From positions 38,932,571-38,996,570 of the forward strand of contig NC_081542.1 of the NCBI RefSeq assembly GCF_901000735.1: 64,000 bases of DNA, written 5' to 3'. Below the pieces are notes generated by a model. That model did no database searches and was not told the origin of the DNA. It saw nothing but the letters and a program-made list of their open reading frames with translations. Of this stretch, positions 1 to 10,360 are shown one piece after another (within the stretch, counting starts at the first letter, position 1; each line of letters starts with the position of its first letter). This stretch comes from Corylus avellana. Taxonomy: Eukaryota > Streptophyta > Magnoliopsida > Fagales > Betulaceae. The position numbers and the translations under genes are program-made.

Positions 1-344
1 TCACATGGAGCTAATTGTAAATTAAGTAAACCATAAAGACTAATTTTACATTTTTTTTAAAAAAAAATTTAGATTTATTTCTTTCTCAATATATTGTGTT
101 GCTTCAGTTTGTAAGAATTTTATATTTTTTTTTTAACTATTTTGTAAGTCAAATATTCTTAAAAATAAAAATAAAAAATTGTGGTAGCACATCATGGAGC
201 CTGGTGGAAAACAGTAGTAGCTAATTCATACCAACTTATTTAATAAAGTGACATGTGTCTCATAATTATTAAAAAAAATATGTATTTCTCACGTGTTATT
301 AAAAAAACATATGATTCTCATATGTTAATGAACACATGAGAATC
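1..344. other. AT-rich intergenic sequence
   Basis: No gene or clear element. It has homopolymer A/T runs and two imperfect copies of a short block containing tctca and runs of A (about 258-330), too degenerate to classify. Confidence 0.5.
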
Positions 345-780
345 GGGCTGGGTTGTGTCGTCCGAGATTTAGGAGGGACTTTCTTAGCAGGACGAAGTAT
401 CACGAAGATTTGTGTTGCTGATTCTACTATTGCTGAAGTGCTGGCTGCTATTCATGCTGTTCTTTTCGATAAGGAACGGAATTATCACCACATTATTTTT
501 GAAGGAGATGCGTAGCTGGTTGTCCAAGCTCTTAATGATTCAAGCCCACGTCAGGGTAGCTATGGGCATATTGTGGGGACATCCAAGCAGAATTGCAAAG
601 CTAGCTTGGAGCAGGGATCTTTAACTTATGTAGCTAGGGAGGCAAATAATGATGCACATATACTTGCTAAATTAGGTACAACTCATGTCATAGATTCAAC
701 ATGGGTGGAGGAGACTCTCCCATGAATCTGTCGTATTGTCAGGAGGGAAGGACCAATTCCTCCTTTGTGATCTGTTTTTG
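345..780 (+). pseudogene. LINE-type RNase H domain remnant (5'-truncated)
   Basis: Frame starting at 345 runs 126 codons to TGA at 723-725 with a single internal stop (TAG 513-515). It reads as the RVT_3 RNase H fold common to plant non-LTR retrotransposons and RNase H-like proteins: GLGCVVRD strand, AEVLAA helix with the catalytic Glu, FEGDA with the catalytic Asp just before the stop, and YVAREANNDAH with the last Asp. The first catalytic Asp and everything upstream are missing. A tail resembling I..IV..EG..PP follows the TGA. Seen: RNase H motifs and the stop. Known: plant LINEs often end in this domain. Inferred: 5'-truncated LINE rather than a host gene, because no other exon is visible. 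Confidence 0.7.
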
Positions 781-1217
781 ATCTTTTATTGGAATGAAGT
801 ATCTATTTAAGAAAAAGAACACTTACCAATTTAGTAAATAAGTTTGTATAAATTTATTACAAATTAGTTTGTCTGAGCGGACAATCTTGTTAAGCTAAGC
901 TCGTGGGGCAGTGAGAAGTAGGGTATCAGACATAACTCCGTAATTTTAGAATGCGGTTAAATGTCTGGTGGCCAGATTTGGAGCCTTCCCAAACAACTTC
1001 ATTAAATATGTCTGGATTTTTGTCCACTCCATTATTACGCTATAGCAACTGAGGAGGAACTCATTATATATATATATAAAGGTGGATGACAAATCATTTT
1101 GTGAGCATTTTAAAATTTTGTAATTTTCCTTTTCTGAAACATCATATTGGGTTATTTACAGGAAATAAATGTAAAATTGGTTGGTTTCGAGAAATGGCTT
1201 TTTGAATTTTAAAAATA
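781..1217. other. intergenic sequence
   Basis: No gene seen. The short motifs tctgagcggacaa (about 872) and ttgtccactcc (about 1020) hint at a small decayed element. A short (TA)n lies at about 1066-1078. Confidence 0.4.
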
Positions 1218-1605
1218 GGAAAAAGTACACTTTACTCTTGAAACGATTTTTAATTAGACCTTCAATTTTTGCAATGCACCTCTTAAACTTGCAAATTTTT
1301 TTCAATTCAAACAATGTTATCTCAAAATTTTCATATTGACCATAATTTTTTTTTATTAAAAAAAAAAAAAGAAAATTTTTGGGTGCAAAAATAGATAGAT
1401 AGCCAAAGGGGTGGCTACGACCACCCCAAATTATTTTTAAATTTTTTATATAAAAAAAAATAGGGGCAATATAAAAATTTTGGAATAATATTTGTCGAAT
1501 TGAAAAAAATTTACAAGTTTACCGGGATACATTGCAAAAATTGAAATATTGAAGGTTGAATTAAAAAGCGCTTCAAACTTTAAAAAGGTAAAATATAATT
1601 TTTCC
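1218..1605. mobile_element. Foldback MITE, Mutator-like (9-bp TSD)
   Basis: A 388-bp element with long imperfect inverted arms (about 1218-1310 and 1497-1605) beginning GGAAAAAGTACAC and ending ATATAATTTTTCC. It is flanked on both sides by TTAAAAATA (1209-1217 and 1606-1614). A 9-bp target duplication is typical of Mutator-like elements. The centre holds a short GC-rich palindrome (ggggtggc...ccacccc, about 1405-1430) also seen at 20045-20270 and 42440-42570. No coding capacity. Confidence 0.75.
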
Positions 1606-1614
1606 TTAAAAATA

Positions 1615-1994
1615 TGATTAAACATGCCATAAATAAGAAAAATAAAAAATAAATAGATTCATGTTTTTTTTTTAAAAAATAAATAAATAAAAATGAGAGA
1701 ATCTATTAATATGTGATGTGACATGTATCACCTACAATAAAATCAAATATTAAAAAACTGAAATATAAAATATTTTAGTGGGAATCTTCTCAAGAAAATG
1801 CCGTGGCTTGGAAGCCAACAACGTCCCGGTAAATTTGAATTTGCTGCTTCCTGGAGTGCCAGAAGGGGTGTCCTTTTTGGTTGATTTGATGCTCCCTGGT
1901 GGACGTTGATTTGGTTCACTCACATGGACATCCCTACCCATGGTTTAATAGGTAGCACCATGGTTTGTCACGATGACACGACCGAAAGTTGTTA
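1615..1994. other. intergenic sequence before copia LTR
   Basis: AT-rich up to 1780, then about 160 bp of more balanced composition (1780-1940). That part is open in a reverse frame (63 codons) without a recognisable domain. I do not call a gene. Confidence 0.4.
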
Positions 1995-2194
1995 AAGACT
2001 CTCTCAATGTTATCAAGAATTCAAACAATCATTCAAGTGAAGATAAGGATAACATTAGTTGAGATAAATCATTTATAATTGGAATTTATATTTATAATCT
2101 CTATGTTATTTCTTATAACAGTTTTATCTATATATACAAAGCCTTAACCACAATTGATGGTAAGGCAATATAACCCAAAGTTACTAAATTATCA
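1995..2194 (+). mobile_element. Ty1/copia-type LTR fragment
   Basis: Placed as an LTR by its position directly upstream of a primer-binding site. It contains a TATA-like stretch (tatctatatataca, about 2126) and ends in CA at 2193-2194, two bases before the tRNA-iMet-type site TGGTATCAGAGCT at 2197-2209. The 5' boundary is uncertain because no partner LTR is in the window. Confidence 0.55.
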
Positions 2195-2196
2195 TA

Positions 2197-2775
2197 TGGT
2201 ATCAGAGCTTTCTTAGACTAACGTTGTTTTTAAGCTTTTTTTTTTCTCGGTTTCTATGGCTGCCTCATCCTCTTCCGCAAATCCAATAACCTACAATGTT
2301 CCCTCTTCTTTTCCTCACAAACTCATTAATACCAACTATCTAGTCTGGAAACTTGCAATCTTGCCCATCATCAAACACTAAGATCTTCAAGGCCATATTG
2401 ATGGTTCCATTAAAAGCCCTCATCCAACCCTAAGATCTTCAAGGCCATATTGATGGTTCCATTAAAAGCCCTCATCCAACCCTTAAGTCCAAAACAGATG
2501 ACATTGACATTGTGTCCACAAATCCATATTGGCTTAAATGGCACATGTGTGATCAACTGGTGCTTAGCATTTTGATCTCATCTCTCACCATCGACGTTGT
2601 AGTTCATGTCGTTAAAATGTGTCACTGCACGGGACTTATGGCTCACGTTGGAAACTATGTTTGTTTCCAAAGCCTGTGCTCGCTCAATGCAACTTCACCT
2701 TCAGCTTACCACTCTCAAGAAGGAAAGCATGTCCACCCAAACACTAGAGTTAGCAAATTATCACAAAAGTTGACA
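2197..2775 (+). pseudogene. copia retrotransposon leader and decayed gag
   Basis: After the primer-binding site (2197-2209) an ATG at 2256 opens a frame of 41 codons starting MAASSSSANP and containing NTNYLVWK, the usual start of plant copia gag. It ends at TAA 2379-2381. Further gag-like pieces (a segment with WLKWHMCDQLVLSILISSL, 2523-2582; then a frame with QLTTLKKESMST, about 2700) lie in different frames, so the gene is frameshifted. A 52-bp segment is tandemly duplicated at 2378-2429 and 2430-2481. Nothing of pol is present. It is a dead 5' fragment of a copia element. Confidence 0.75.
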
Positions 2776-2789
2776 AGTTACATTTAAAG

Positions 2790-2975
2790 TTGTTAATTTT
2801 GATACGACCTACAAACAAGGTACAAATTTAACACAAAATTAGTTGATTAAAGTTGAAGGGTTGACCCGTTTAATTAAAAAATTGGTAACGTTAGAGTTGA
2901 CATATATAGTCTTATAATAATGCCTTGAAACGATCTGAACTCAAGACATGAATGTGAATTGCCACCCCTAACATC
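2790..2975 (-). mobile_element. decayed small TIR element
   Basis: Ends in ttgccacccctaac and carries a gttgacccgtttaatt block that resembles, in reverse orientation, the element in the trihelix intron at 24693-25013. Boundaries are approximate and no TSD was found. Confidence 0.35.
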
Positions 2976-4562
2976 ATGTAAGCCAATGTGAAAATAAGTG
3001 TGATAAATGAGTGTGAAGAATAGCATTACTAAAACTAGAAATTATTTGTTTTAAATTTGTGTTTTTGCTCGCGTGTATGGGAAAGGATTTTGAGATTTTT
3101 TTTTCATTGCTTGAAAATAGGCCGTAATCAAGCCAAACTAAGCCGGATATTTAATGTTCAAGCTCAATTCATTTTATTGTTTTCGAACACAAATTGATCT
3201 CGAGCATATCACTGTCGCTGAACTAGATAGTCTATTCAAGTTCTATTCATTTTTTTTTTTTTTTTTAAATGAACTCGAAGTTGTTTACGAGCTACTCAAT
3301 TAATTTTATTCATTTCATATATAAAGTAAATGTTGCGAATTTTTTATTTTAATTTTTGAAAATTTATACTAATTATTAGTTATTTAGTTATTGATAAAAT
3401 TTATTATTTGAGTAATTATATAAATTAATTAAAATCTTAAACAATCTAATCTTGAGTTTATATTTTTTGGACAATTTTACCCTTCTAAAATAAATGACTG
3501 GAAATGGAGAGGATCATTCTCTGCATTCCGACCTCTCTGAATGAAAAATTCCGGTTCTATCCATGTACACACATATATATATAGACTCACAATTATAATA
3601 ATTGAAGCAATAAATTTTTGATCTTTTTAAATAGTTAACATATTCTCATTCCAAAGTTACAAATATTATAAAATATTAAAATGAAATTATACGAACTGAA
3701 CCAAGTTTATATAAATTTGGCTCGTTTATCAAACAAGCATAAGTTTTTGTTCAAACTATGTTCATTTAATAAACTCTCTAATCTCTAGTCAAGCTTATCC
3801 AAACAGAGTTCAAACTTGTTCACGAGTTACGTGAAATTGAATAGGTTGGGATAGAGAGTTTTTATAGGCCGTAAAGTCACTAAATAGGGTTGGGTACAAC
3901 TTTAATTTATCTTTGATTTGGATTAAAAGGAATGGCAGATGACATAATGCATGTGTGATGGATGAAGTTGTTGTTGATGTCAAATGCAGGGTACCATCAT
4001 TCAATGAATGTAAAAGATTCTTCATTGAATTGAGGATTTGCCAAGTCATGATGCTTTTTCTTGCTAACATGTTTGATGTAATTTGATGTTAACTGATTAC
4101 ACTGTTTTATTTCTTTCTGTGCTCAAAAGTTTTTGTCACACTCAGATTTATATCTTTTATTGCTACTGTTTTGGATTAAGTTTCTGGTTCAATAAATTGG
4201 AAAAAATAACTAAGTTTTCTTCTAAAAAAAAATAAAAAATAAAAAATAACTAAGTTTTCTTTTAAATTAATTAGAAAAAAGTGTTTTCATCCATTATTTT
4301 AAACTGACATTAGTGAAAAATGTATGTTTATTTTCACAGAATTAGATATATGTTAGTTTAATAAATTAAATTTTTTTTAAAAAAAAATTCATCTAACTCA
4401 ATTTAGAGAAAAACTTTATTAAATTCATAGGTAATTAGAAAATATTTGGTCAAGTGCTTGAACAGTTACCTGGAAAAGAGCTTCTATTTTTTTATTTTTC
4501 TATGGGAAGGGGGCCTCAAGAGCTTTTATTCCATCTAAGGGAAAGAAATTAAGTTTCTAAGA
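2976..4562. other. intergenic sequence with degenerate repeat
   Basis: No gene. 3120-3320 and 3690-3835 carry repeated motifs such as gttcaagctcaattca, ctcgaagtt, acgagct and gttcacgag, the look of a common plant repeat with dispersed GAGCTC-like words, but the limits cannot be set. A 20-bp T run lies at about 3249. The rest is AT-rich. Confidence 0.35.
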
Positions 4563-4832
4563 CCATTCACGTTGGGCTGGCTATTTTGAATAAAGTTTGG
4601 ACTAGTTGTTAGAGTGCTCTTTATTGAGCATTATAGCTCAACAATGCATAAGTAATTAATAAAGAAATAATATTTTAAAGGAAATAATGAAAGTAGATAA
4701 CTAAAATAATAAGTTAGATGTATGTATTTTGAAAAAATTGGTAGCTAAAATATAAAAATATGTTCTTGACCTAAATTTTATCTATATATTTGTTGAACCG
4801 CATATGAATGTTTATACGTTGAAAATGTTTTT
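4563..4832. other. possible decayed hAT-type MITE
   Basis: The opening (agaccattcacgttgggctggc) and the repeated tagctaaaat-like words resemble small hAT-like MITEs of woody plants. Inverted ends and TSD are not evident, so this is only a suggestion. Confidence 0.25.
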
Positions 4833-5254
4833 TGAGGGAAAACTTCACAAAACCTTCCTCTAAACTTCCATGCATTTTGAAAGTACTCCCAAAGTTCAAA
4901 AACTTTCAATCTATTTCAATTACAACATTCCTTTAGAATTTCAGTTACATCTTGTCAAAATTTCCAAAATACCCATGTTTTTTATTATAAAAAAATAATA
5001 ATTTTTTTTTTTTTTTAAGATTTAGGCATTTATTTTTTTTATAAAAAAATATATTTGCAATTTTTTTTTTATATAAAAAAAAGAAGAAGGATATTTTTGG
5101 TTTTTTTTTTTGACAAAAATTAACAGAAAATCCTAACGGAATGAGATAATTGAAAGAAATTAAAAGTTTGATTCCCTTAATTGAGAGTTTTTAAACTTTG
5201 AGGGTAGTGTCAAAACGAGTGAAAATTCATGTAGATTTTATGAAATTTCTCTCC
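4833..5254. mobile_element. foldback MITE
   Basis: Imperfect inverted arms of about 100 bp. The left arm (about 4833-4935) begins gagggaaaacttcacaaaa, and the complement of the right end (about 5150-5254) begins gagagaaatttcataaaa. The centre is poly(A/T)-rich with no ORF. A TSD cannot be set because both flanks are T runs. Confidence 0.6.
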
Positions 5255-6212
5255 TTTTTTGTTTTTTTTTTTTTTTCAAAGAAAAAGGCATATGTTGAAG
5301 TACATTATTAAGGACTACACAAGCTCAATAAGATGGGTATATTTATGAGGACCTATATTCCAAGCCCAAAAATATAAATTAGGAGGAATTTGATTGGATG
5401 GGCATGGATGTATTTGACTTAAAGGCAAGCTATGTTAGCATATGGATTTTAATGATAAGAAAGGCATTGCCATATCACAACCCCTCCAATGGACCCTCCC
5501 CTCCATACCTGCTCACATGTTGCCCACTAACATCTACATCTCAACCTATTTAATTGGCGGGCCATATTTTGAATGGGACACTACCATAAATCACTAGCTA
5601 CCCAATCAAACTATATATCTCCAACAGTATTAACTACCTTGTTTTCTTGTAGCAAATGTCTAGCCTTAGCTGCTTAGAGATAAAATTGCCCTAGGTCAAA
5701 TATGAAATTATACACAAATCAAATCAAATCATATAATTAAACACTTTTTTTTTAATATTTTTTTGTTTGGGTTTGTTTGAAGTCTCGAAGAGATGAGTAT
5801 GAAGAATTTCTTAGCATCATTACCTTACTTTTTGAATTTCTTGGTTTACTCCCAAAAGAACCACTTAACCACCGCAAGAGAACAAGAAAGGAAAACAAGC
5901 AACTGCCCTTCATTTCAATGACTTTTATGGTCATTTTTTTTTTCATCAAATCAAGGGCTTCCGTCCATCAAAGTTTTTGTCTTCTACTTTTTGTTCTTTT
6001 CTCTTCGTAACAAAAATATTAACATATAATTATGTTGATGCATAGTTTTTGGACGGTCAAATTGGCTACCTGCAAAACATGAAAAAAAGTTATTGGAGTT
6101 ACGTTGGCCAAAGAGGGCTGGCAAGATGCTTAAGTCGGTAGAGCACGGCCTCTTTTATAAGAGAAAACTAAGCGGAAAGTTTAGAAGACAGACACCTTGT
6201 TTAACGATCCAG
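5255..6212. other. intergenic sequence
   Basis: No gene. Short open frames at 5752-6010 exist on both strands over the same AT-rich DNA and have no recognisable domain. A partial tRNA-like stretch at 6119-6163 is discussed among the rejected items. Confidence 0.45.
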
Positions 6213-6411
6213 AAAAAAATGCTAGTTACATCTATACTATTACCCTCAAAATGATTAGTCAATTTGGAGTTTTCCTATGATTCCTTATAAAACTCAATTT
6301 CACATAGTACTTAAGTAATGTGAGACTGTTAATACTCATGACTATCTTTATATAAATCACACGCTACGTGGACTACTATTCATTTTCTCAATATAAGACT
6401 GATGTGCTACA
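6213..6411 (-). mobile_element. solo TRIM LTR (family A)
   Basis: About 200 bp alignable to the LTRs of the complete TRIM at 58474-59048: gctagttacatc, gattagtcaatttggag, ccttataaaactcaatttcac, gactatcttta, then ctcaatataag and a terminal gtgctaca. It has no partner LTR, primer-binding site or polypurine tract alongside, so it is a solo LTR or fragment. Orientation is taken from the complete copy. Confidence 0.6.
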
Positions 6412-7581
6412 CCGTGACTTGAACCTTGAGGGTAGTGGAGCCTTTTTATGGGAGAAGCTCCTTGTCCAATATAGTAGCATTAATACCAATACAGTGTGTT
6501 ATCATGTATATCGCATTAATAGCCATGTGGGCGTATAGTTTCTAAGTGAAAAATATCCTAATTAAGAGTAATTTGATTTGTTTTTTCTTATAAAAGTGAC
6601 TGTTGTCTAATTCCTTGATTACCTTTCATTTAAGTGCTGCTAGAGCGATCTTTTATGCATCACAAGCTCAAACACAAAACACCTTGCCTTAAAAACACTA
6701 TCATCAGTGCACTTTTCCAAATAAATAAAAAAAAAAAAAAAAAAAAAATTACATGAACACAACAACAAACAATTGGTTTCTACCGTTTTTGTTTGGTGAT
6801 GGTTTGTAATTACCATGAAGTAAATATTCGTATTGGAATTAGTTTTGACTCAACTGAGTTATCAAAAAGTGATTAACAAAGATTCAACTTTTTTCTAATG
6901 AGCAAAAAACATTCAAATATATAGATGATAAGAATATAGGACAACCAACACGTGCTCAAACAGCGCGTAGCTTTAGAGTTTTTCACTTGTAAATTGGCAG
7001 CTTCACATTGAGTCAATTGTCAAACCACTTCACAAATCTACAACCCAGAAAGAGATAAAGTAAAACAAGTCTTTCACACCTCACTTTCCAATGAAAGCCA
7101 CAACCCACATGATCTTGCTTGGGGATATTATTAAAAGATCACAACTCTCCCCCTTCTCTCAAAAGAAGATTTTCCCACTCCCCCTTCTCACAATTCAATC
7201 CAAACAAACACATCTTTCCCTCATTGACCCTACACTACTCTACCTCCACCAACTATTTGCAACTCTATCAGCCAGGGCCCGACACTTGTCGCGTTCCGGG
7301 TCACCCGCCAACCTTCCGAACCCCGACCCAACCCGAAATTATTGATCCTGGTGAAGGGGAGGGGGAGAGGGGGGGGCCAAAATGATGGATCTAAAAGGCA
7401 AAGCACAGAGTGTTGTGCAATTATTCATGTCATGGATTTCATCCTAAGCAAGTGCGGAAAAAAAAATTTCACCCCCCATAAAAGCAGAAAGAAAGTATAA
7501 TATAAACATCATTTGCTACAACACTTTTTGGGTGACTGATTCCCACTCTCCTTGAGATAGCTAGCCATAAAAAAGAAAAGA
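6412..7581. other. upstream region of the PADRE gene
   Basis: Holds a poly(A) tract at 6726-6748 and, close to the gene, a GC-richer pyrimidine-rich stretch (7140-7340) then a purine run (gaaggggagggggagagggg, 7353-7372). It presumably contains the promoter. I cannot identify a convincing TATA box. Confidence 0.4.
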
Positions 7582-7642
7582 CCCTTCTCTTTCTTTCTCT
7601 CTCTCTCTCGCTGATCTCTCTCTCTCTCTTGCTATTTTTTTT
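7582..7642 (+). promoter_or_regulatory. CT-rich 5' leader of the PADRE gene
   Basis: An almost pure pyrimidine tract ending about 20 bp before the upstream ORF. CT/GA repeats just upstream of plant start codons usually sit in the 5' UTR or core promoter (Y-patch, GAGA-like). Which of the two applies here cannot be told without transcript data. Confidence 0.5.
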
Positions 7643-7661
7643 TCTTCTTTCTTCTGCTTCC

Positions 7662-7679
7662 ATGAGAGAGGAGCCATGA
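7662..7679 (+). promoter_or_regulatory. 5-codon upstream ORF overlapping the PADRE start
   Basis: ATG at 7662 encodes MREEP and stops at TGA 7677-7679. That stop overlaps the main ATG (7676-7678) as ATGA. If the transcript starts upstream, ribosomes initiating here would terminate exactly at the main start codon. This arrangement is compatible with re-initiation or with dampened translation. The main ATG has the better context (gagccATGaa). Confidence 0.5.
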
Positions 7680-8191
7680 AAAACACCATAAGATGCTGCA
7701 TCTCTTGCATTCTACCATGTGGGGCGCTGGACGTGATTCGCATAGTGCACTGCAACGGCCGGGTGGAAGAGATCAGCGGGAGTATCCGGGCTAGCGAGAT
7801 CATGAAGGCTCACCCTAAGCACGTGCTGAAGAAACCCTCTTCGTCGTCGGAAGACGGGTGTGTGCCGAAGATTGTGATAGTCCCGCCGGACGCGGAGCTT
7901 CAGCGCGGGAAGATATACTTCCTCATGCCGGTGCCGTCAACCCCGGAGAAAACCCGGTCGAGATCATCGACGAGGAAGAAAAAAAGAGAGGCGGCCGACA
8001 GCAACGCGAACAACAACAACAACAACGGCACGTCGCCGACGTCGGCCATGACAAACCTTTTGATATCTGATAGGTATTTGACTGAAATACTGTCGGAGAA
8101 GATTTCCACTCAGAGGGATCGCCGGCGAGGCCGTATCGGGGTTTGGAGGCCTCACTTAGAGAGCATTTGTGAGTCACCAGCTGATGTTTAA
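7676..8191 (+). CDS. PADRE (DUF4228) domain protein
   Basis: A complete 171-aa single-exon gene. PADRE proteins are small plant-specific proteins, many of them induced by pathogens or abiotic stress; the biochemical role is not established. Seen: a Cys-rich N-terminus (residues 7-15, CCISCILPC), the family beta-strand core IRIVHCNGRVEEISG (21-35), ASEIMKAHPKHVL (39-51), a strand before RGKIYFLMPVP (78-88), a basic Ser/Arg/Lys linker (92-105), an Asn-rich low-complexity stretch (109-117) and the conserved C-terminal block RGRIGVWRPHLESI (151-164). Length is normal for the family. The start at 7676 is chosen because the PADRE N-terminus (MKNTIRCC) begins there. An N-terminal Gly for myristoylation is absent. 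No neighbouring gene within 12 kb. The overlapping upstream ORF may control translation. Family assignment is firm; the substrate or partner is unknown. Confidence 0.94.
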   Translation: MKNTIRCCISCILPCGALDVIRIVHCNGRVEEISGSIRASEIMKAHPKHVLKKPSSSSEDGCVPKIVIVPPDAELQRGKIYFLMPVPSTPEKTRSRSSTRKKKREAADSNANNNNNNGTSPTSAMTNLLISDRYLTEILSEKISTQRDRRRGRIGVWRPHLESICESPADV

Positions 8192-8631
8192 TGGCGGATT
8201 TTTCTTCTTCTTGTGATTCATTTTATAAAGCTCCATTTGTTTCTTCAACATGTTTTCATCCTTCTTCTTTTCTGTCTTTTTTTTTTTTTTTTTTTTTTGG
8301 GTTGTATATATAGGCATAGAAGAGAAGAAAAGAAAAGAAAAAATAAAAAAAAATAATGCAATAGTTGTATCATGGTATGGAAATTGTGAAGGAGAATGAT
8401 ATGATATGAGCAGTTTTGGTAAGGATCTGGGCATCCGATGAAAAGGCCATAAAAAAAGGTTGCGGTTACATGAATTTGGATTGTATTGAGCTTCATATGT
8501 CTGTATTCATAAATTCAAAGGCTGTAATTTTTGTGGGGTTTGTTTTGATTTGTAGTTGAAAGCCATTTAAGGTGAAGAAACTGTTATTGGGAGAGACCCA
8601 CTTCTACTGTTTGATGTTTTAGCATTGTTTG

Positions 8632-8637
8632 AATAAA
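8632..8637 (+). terminator. polyadenylation signal AATAAA, PADRE gene
   Basis: AATAAA about 440 bp after the stop codon at 8191, in a T-rich 3' UTR. It is the first canonical signal downstream. A poly(T) run at 8278-8298 lies inside the proposed 3' UTR. Confidence 0.5.
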
Positions 8638-8659
8638 ATCCTGGAACCTGATTGTGCTA

Positions 8660-9144
8660 TGATCATCATTTCATCAATTGAGTAATCTAATTAATTGACC
8701 ACTTTTGGCTATATACCATTCAATCACCAAAATCATATGGTTGTTGCCAAGTATTCGTCATGTATATATATATATATATCTATTTTTTCTTTTTCGTGGT
8801 TGTTTGCAAGTATTGATCATCATCTTGTTTTGTATTGGCAATGATGTAAGGCTGACATCAATTTCACCACGAATGGAAAAATAGGACTATTTATTATTTT
8901 TGTTGGGTATTATTTGGTTGGAGTTAATTTGATAAATTTTCGTCCAATCATTGATGTTGGTGAAAAATCAGCCGATTTTCATCCGTGAATCCTGGCATTG
9001 TGATTAGAAAAATGTATTTTAGTATTTTTTGTCAACGTAGGGGGGCGGGCATATATGTTTGATGGGTTTGATGGCATATATAGATCCAAGGAAGGATGAT
9101 GATCAGCTTCGATCAGTTGCTGTGTTCTCTTACTTTCTTGTGAT

Positions 9145-9183
<39 letters not shown>

Positions 9184-9922
9184 GAACCAAACTATTTTTG
9201 TGGGGGGATTGCATGGATTTTAATAGAAGGAAAACCATTTTTTGTATTTCCCCATGGGGATGGAAAAGAAAGAAAAAAAAAATTGAAGAAAGTCACTTTC
9301 AGGTGGGATGAAATGATAGTCCCCACACAACTTTTTCCACCATAGAATAATGCAAATTCTAGGTTGCACTAACAAGTGGGCATGTCTTTAAGCATTTTGT
9401 TCTCTTAGAGATGATGATTAGATGGTGGCAATGGCATCCTGTAAAGCTAATTAACACACTAGTGCTTGCTTTGAGCCTTGAGCAGCCCCATCTTCTCTTC
9501 TCATCCCATTTTTTTGCAGCTATTTTTTGGAGTCCCACATTGTTGGCCCAACCTAAAAAAAGTTCAACTCACTTCAAATATCATTGAAATTTGATCTCAT
9601 TAAAAATGTTTTGAGAGTCTAAAGTGGTATGCAAAACTAATAATTAGGTTTTTACTATCAGATTTCATTTAAAATGTCATATTGATATAGCATTTTTAGT
9701 AGAACTCGTCGGATGTGAATTTCTCCTACATCACATATTCAATTATATAATGATGCGTGTCACTTAAAATATATATATTAATCACTAACGGAATTTGTTA
9801 AGATTTTGTACATAATTTGATAGTAGACACTCATTTGTAACTTTTGTATATCACAAGAAGCTTATTATAAATTTATAAGTCAGTGTAATTGCATGGACTG
9901 ATTTTTTTTTTTTTTTTCCTAG
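8660..9922. other. intergenic sequence with AT microsatellite
   Basis: No gene. Contains a short (TA)n at 8762-8779 and a longer (AT)n at about 9147-9181. A T run ends the stretch at about 9901-9917. Confidence 0.5.
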
Positions 9923-10360
9923 TAATAAGGGTAATTACCTTTTGCCCCCATGAACTACCAACTATGACACCTGACCCCATCAAACTACCATATTATGACA
10001 AAAAGTCTCATTTCATCAGTCAAAGATGTTAAAATTGATGGTCAACGGTCATGTGCAAGTCATGTGCCATTTTAAATTTTTTTCTTCCACTTTTTCATGT
10101 GTTGGATTAGGGTTTAGGAGGGTATAAGTGTCATTTTCTCGGTCTGAAGTGAGGGTAAAAGTGGAAGAAAAAAATTTAAAATGACACATGACTTGCACAT
10201 GACCGTTGACCGTCAATTTTAACACCTTTGATTGACGAAATTGAGTTTTTTGTCATAAGATAGTAGTTTGATGAAATCAAGTGTTATAGTTGGTTGTTTA
10301 TGGGGGGAAAGTACCAATACGATGTATTTTATAAAAGCAAAAGGTAATTACCCCTATTAA
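9923..10360. mobile_element. long-hairpin MITE
   Basis: A foldback element whose arms pair almost throughout. The left arm (about 9929-10098) begins gggtaattaccttttgc and the complement of the right end (about 10155-10356) begins ggggtaattaccttttgc. The inner arms, including ggtcaacggtcatgtgcaag, pair almost perfectly around a loop of about 55 nt containing gggtttaggagggtataag. The right arm has about 29 nt absent from the left (near 10311-10340). No ORF. A clean TSD was not found. Such hairpins can feed small-RNA pathways if transcribed. Confidence 0.75.

Noticed and set aside
1750..1941. 63-codon reverse ORF in balanced-composition DNA
   Set aside because: Both strands look weakly coding, but no domain, splice context or partner exon is seen.
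6119..6163. tRNA-like 5' half (aagatgcttaagtcggtagagcacgg)
   Set aside because: An A-box-like stretch and D-loop resemblance are present, but there is no B box (GGTTCGAATCC) or T-arm and no acceptor pairing downstream. At best a SINE or tRNA relic.
9147..9181. (AT)n tract as an origin or attachment region
   Set aside because: A plain microsatellite; nothing else supports a functional site.
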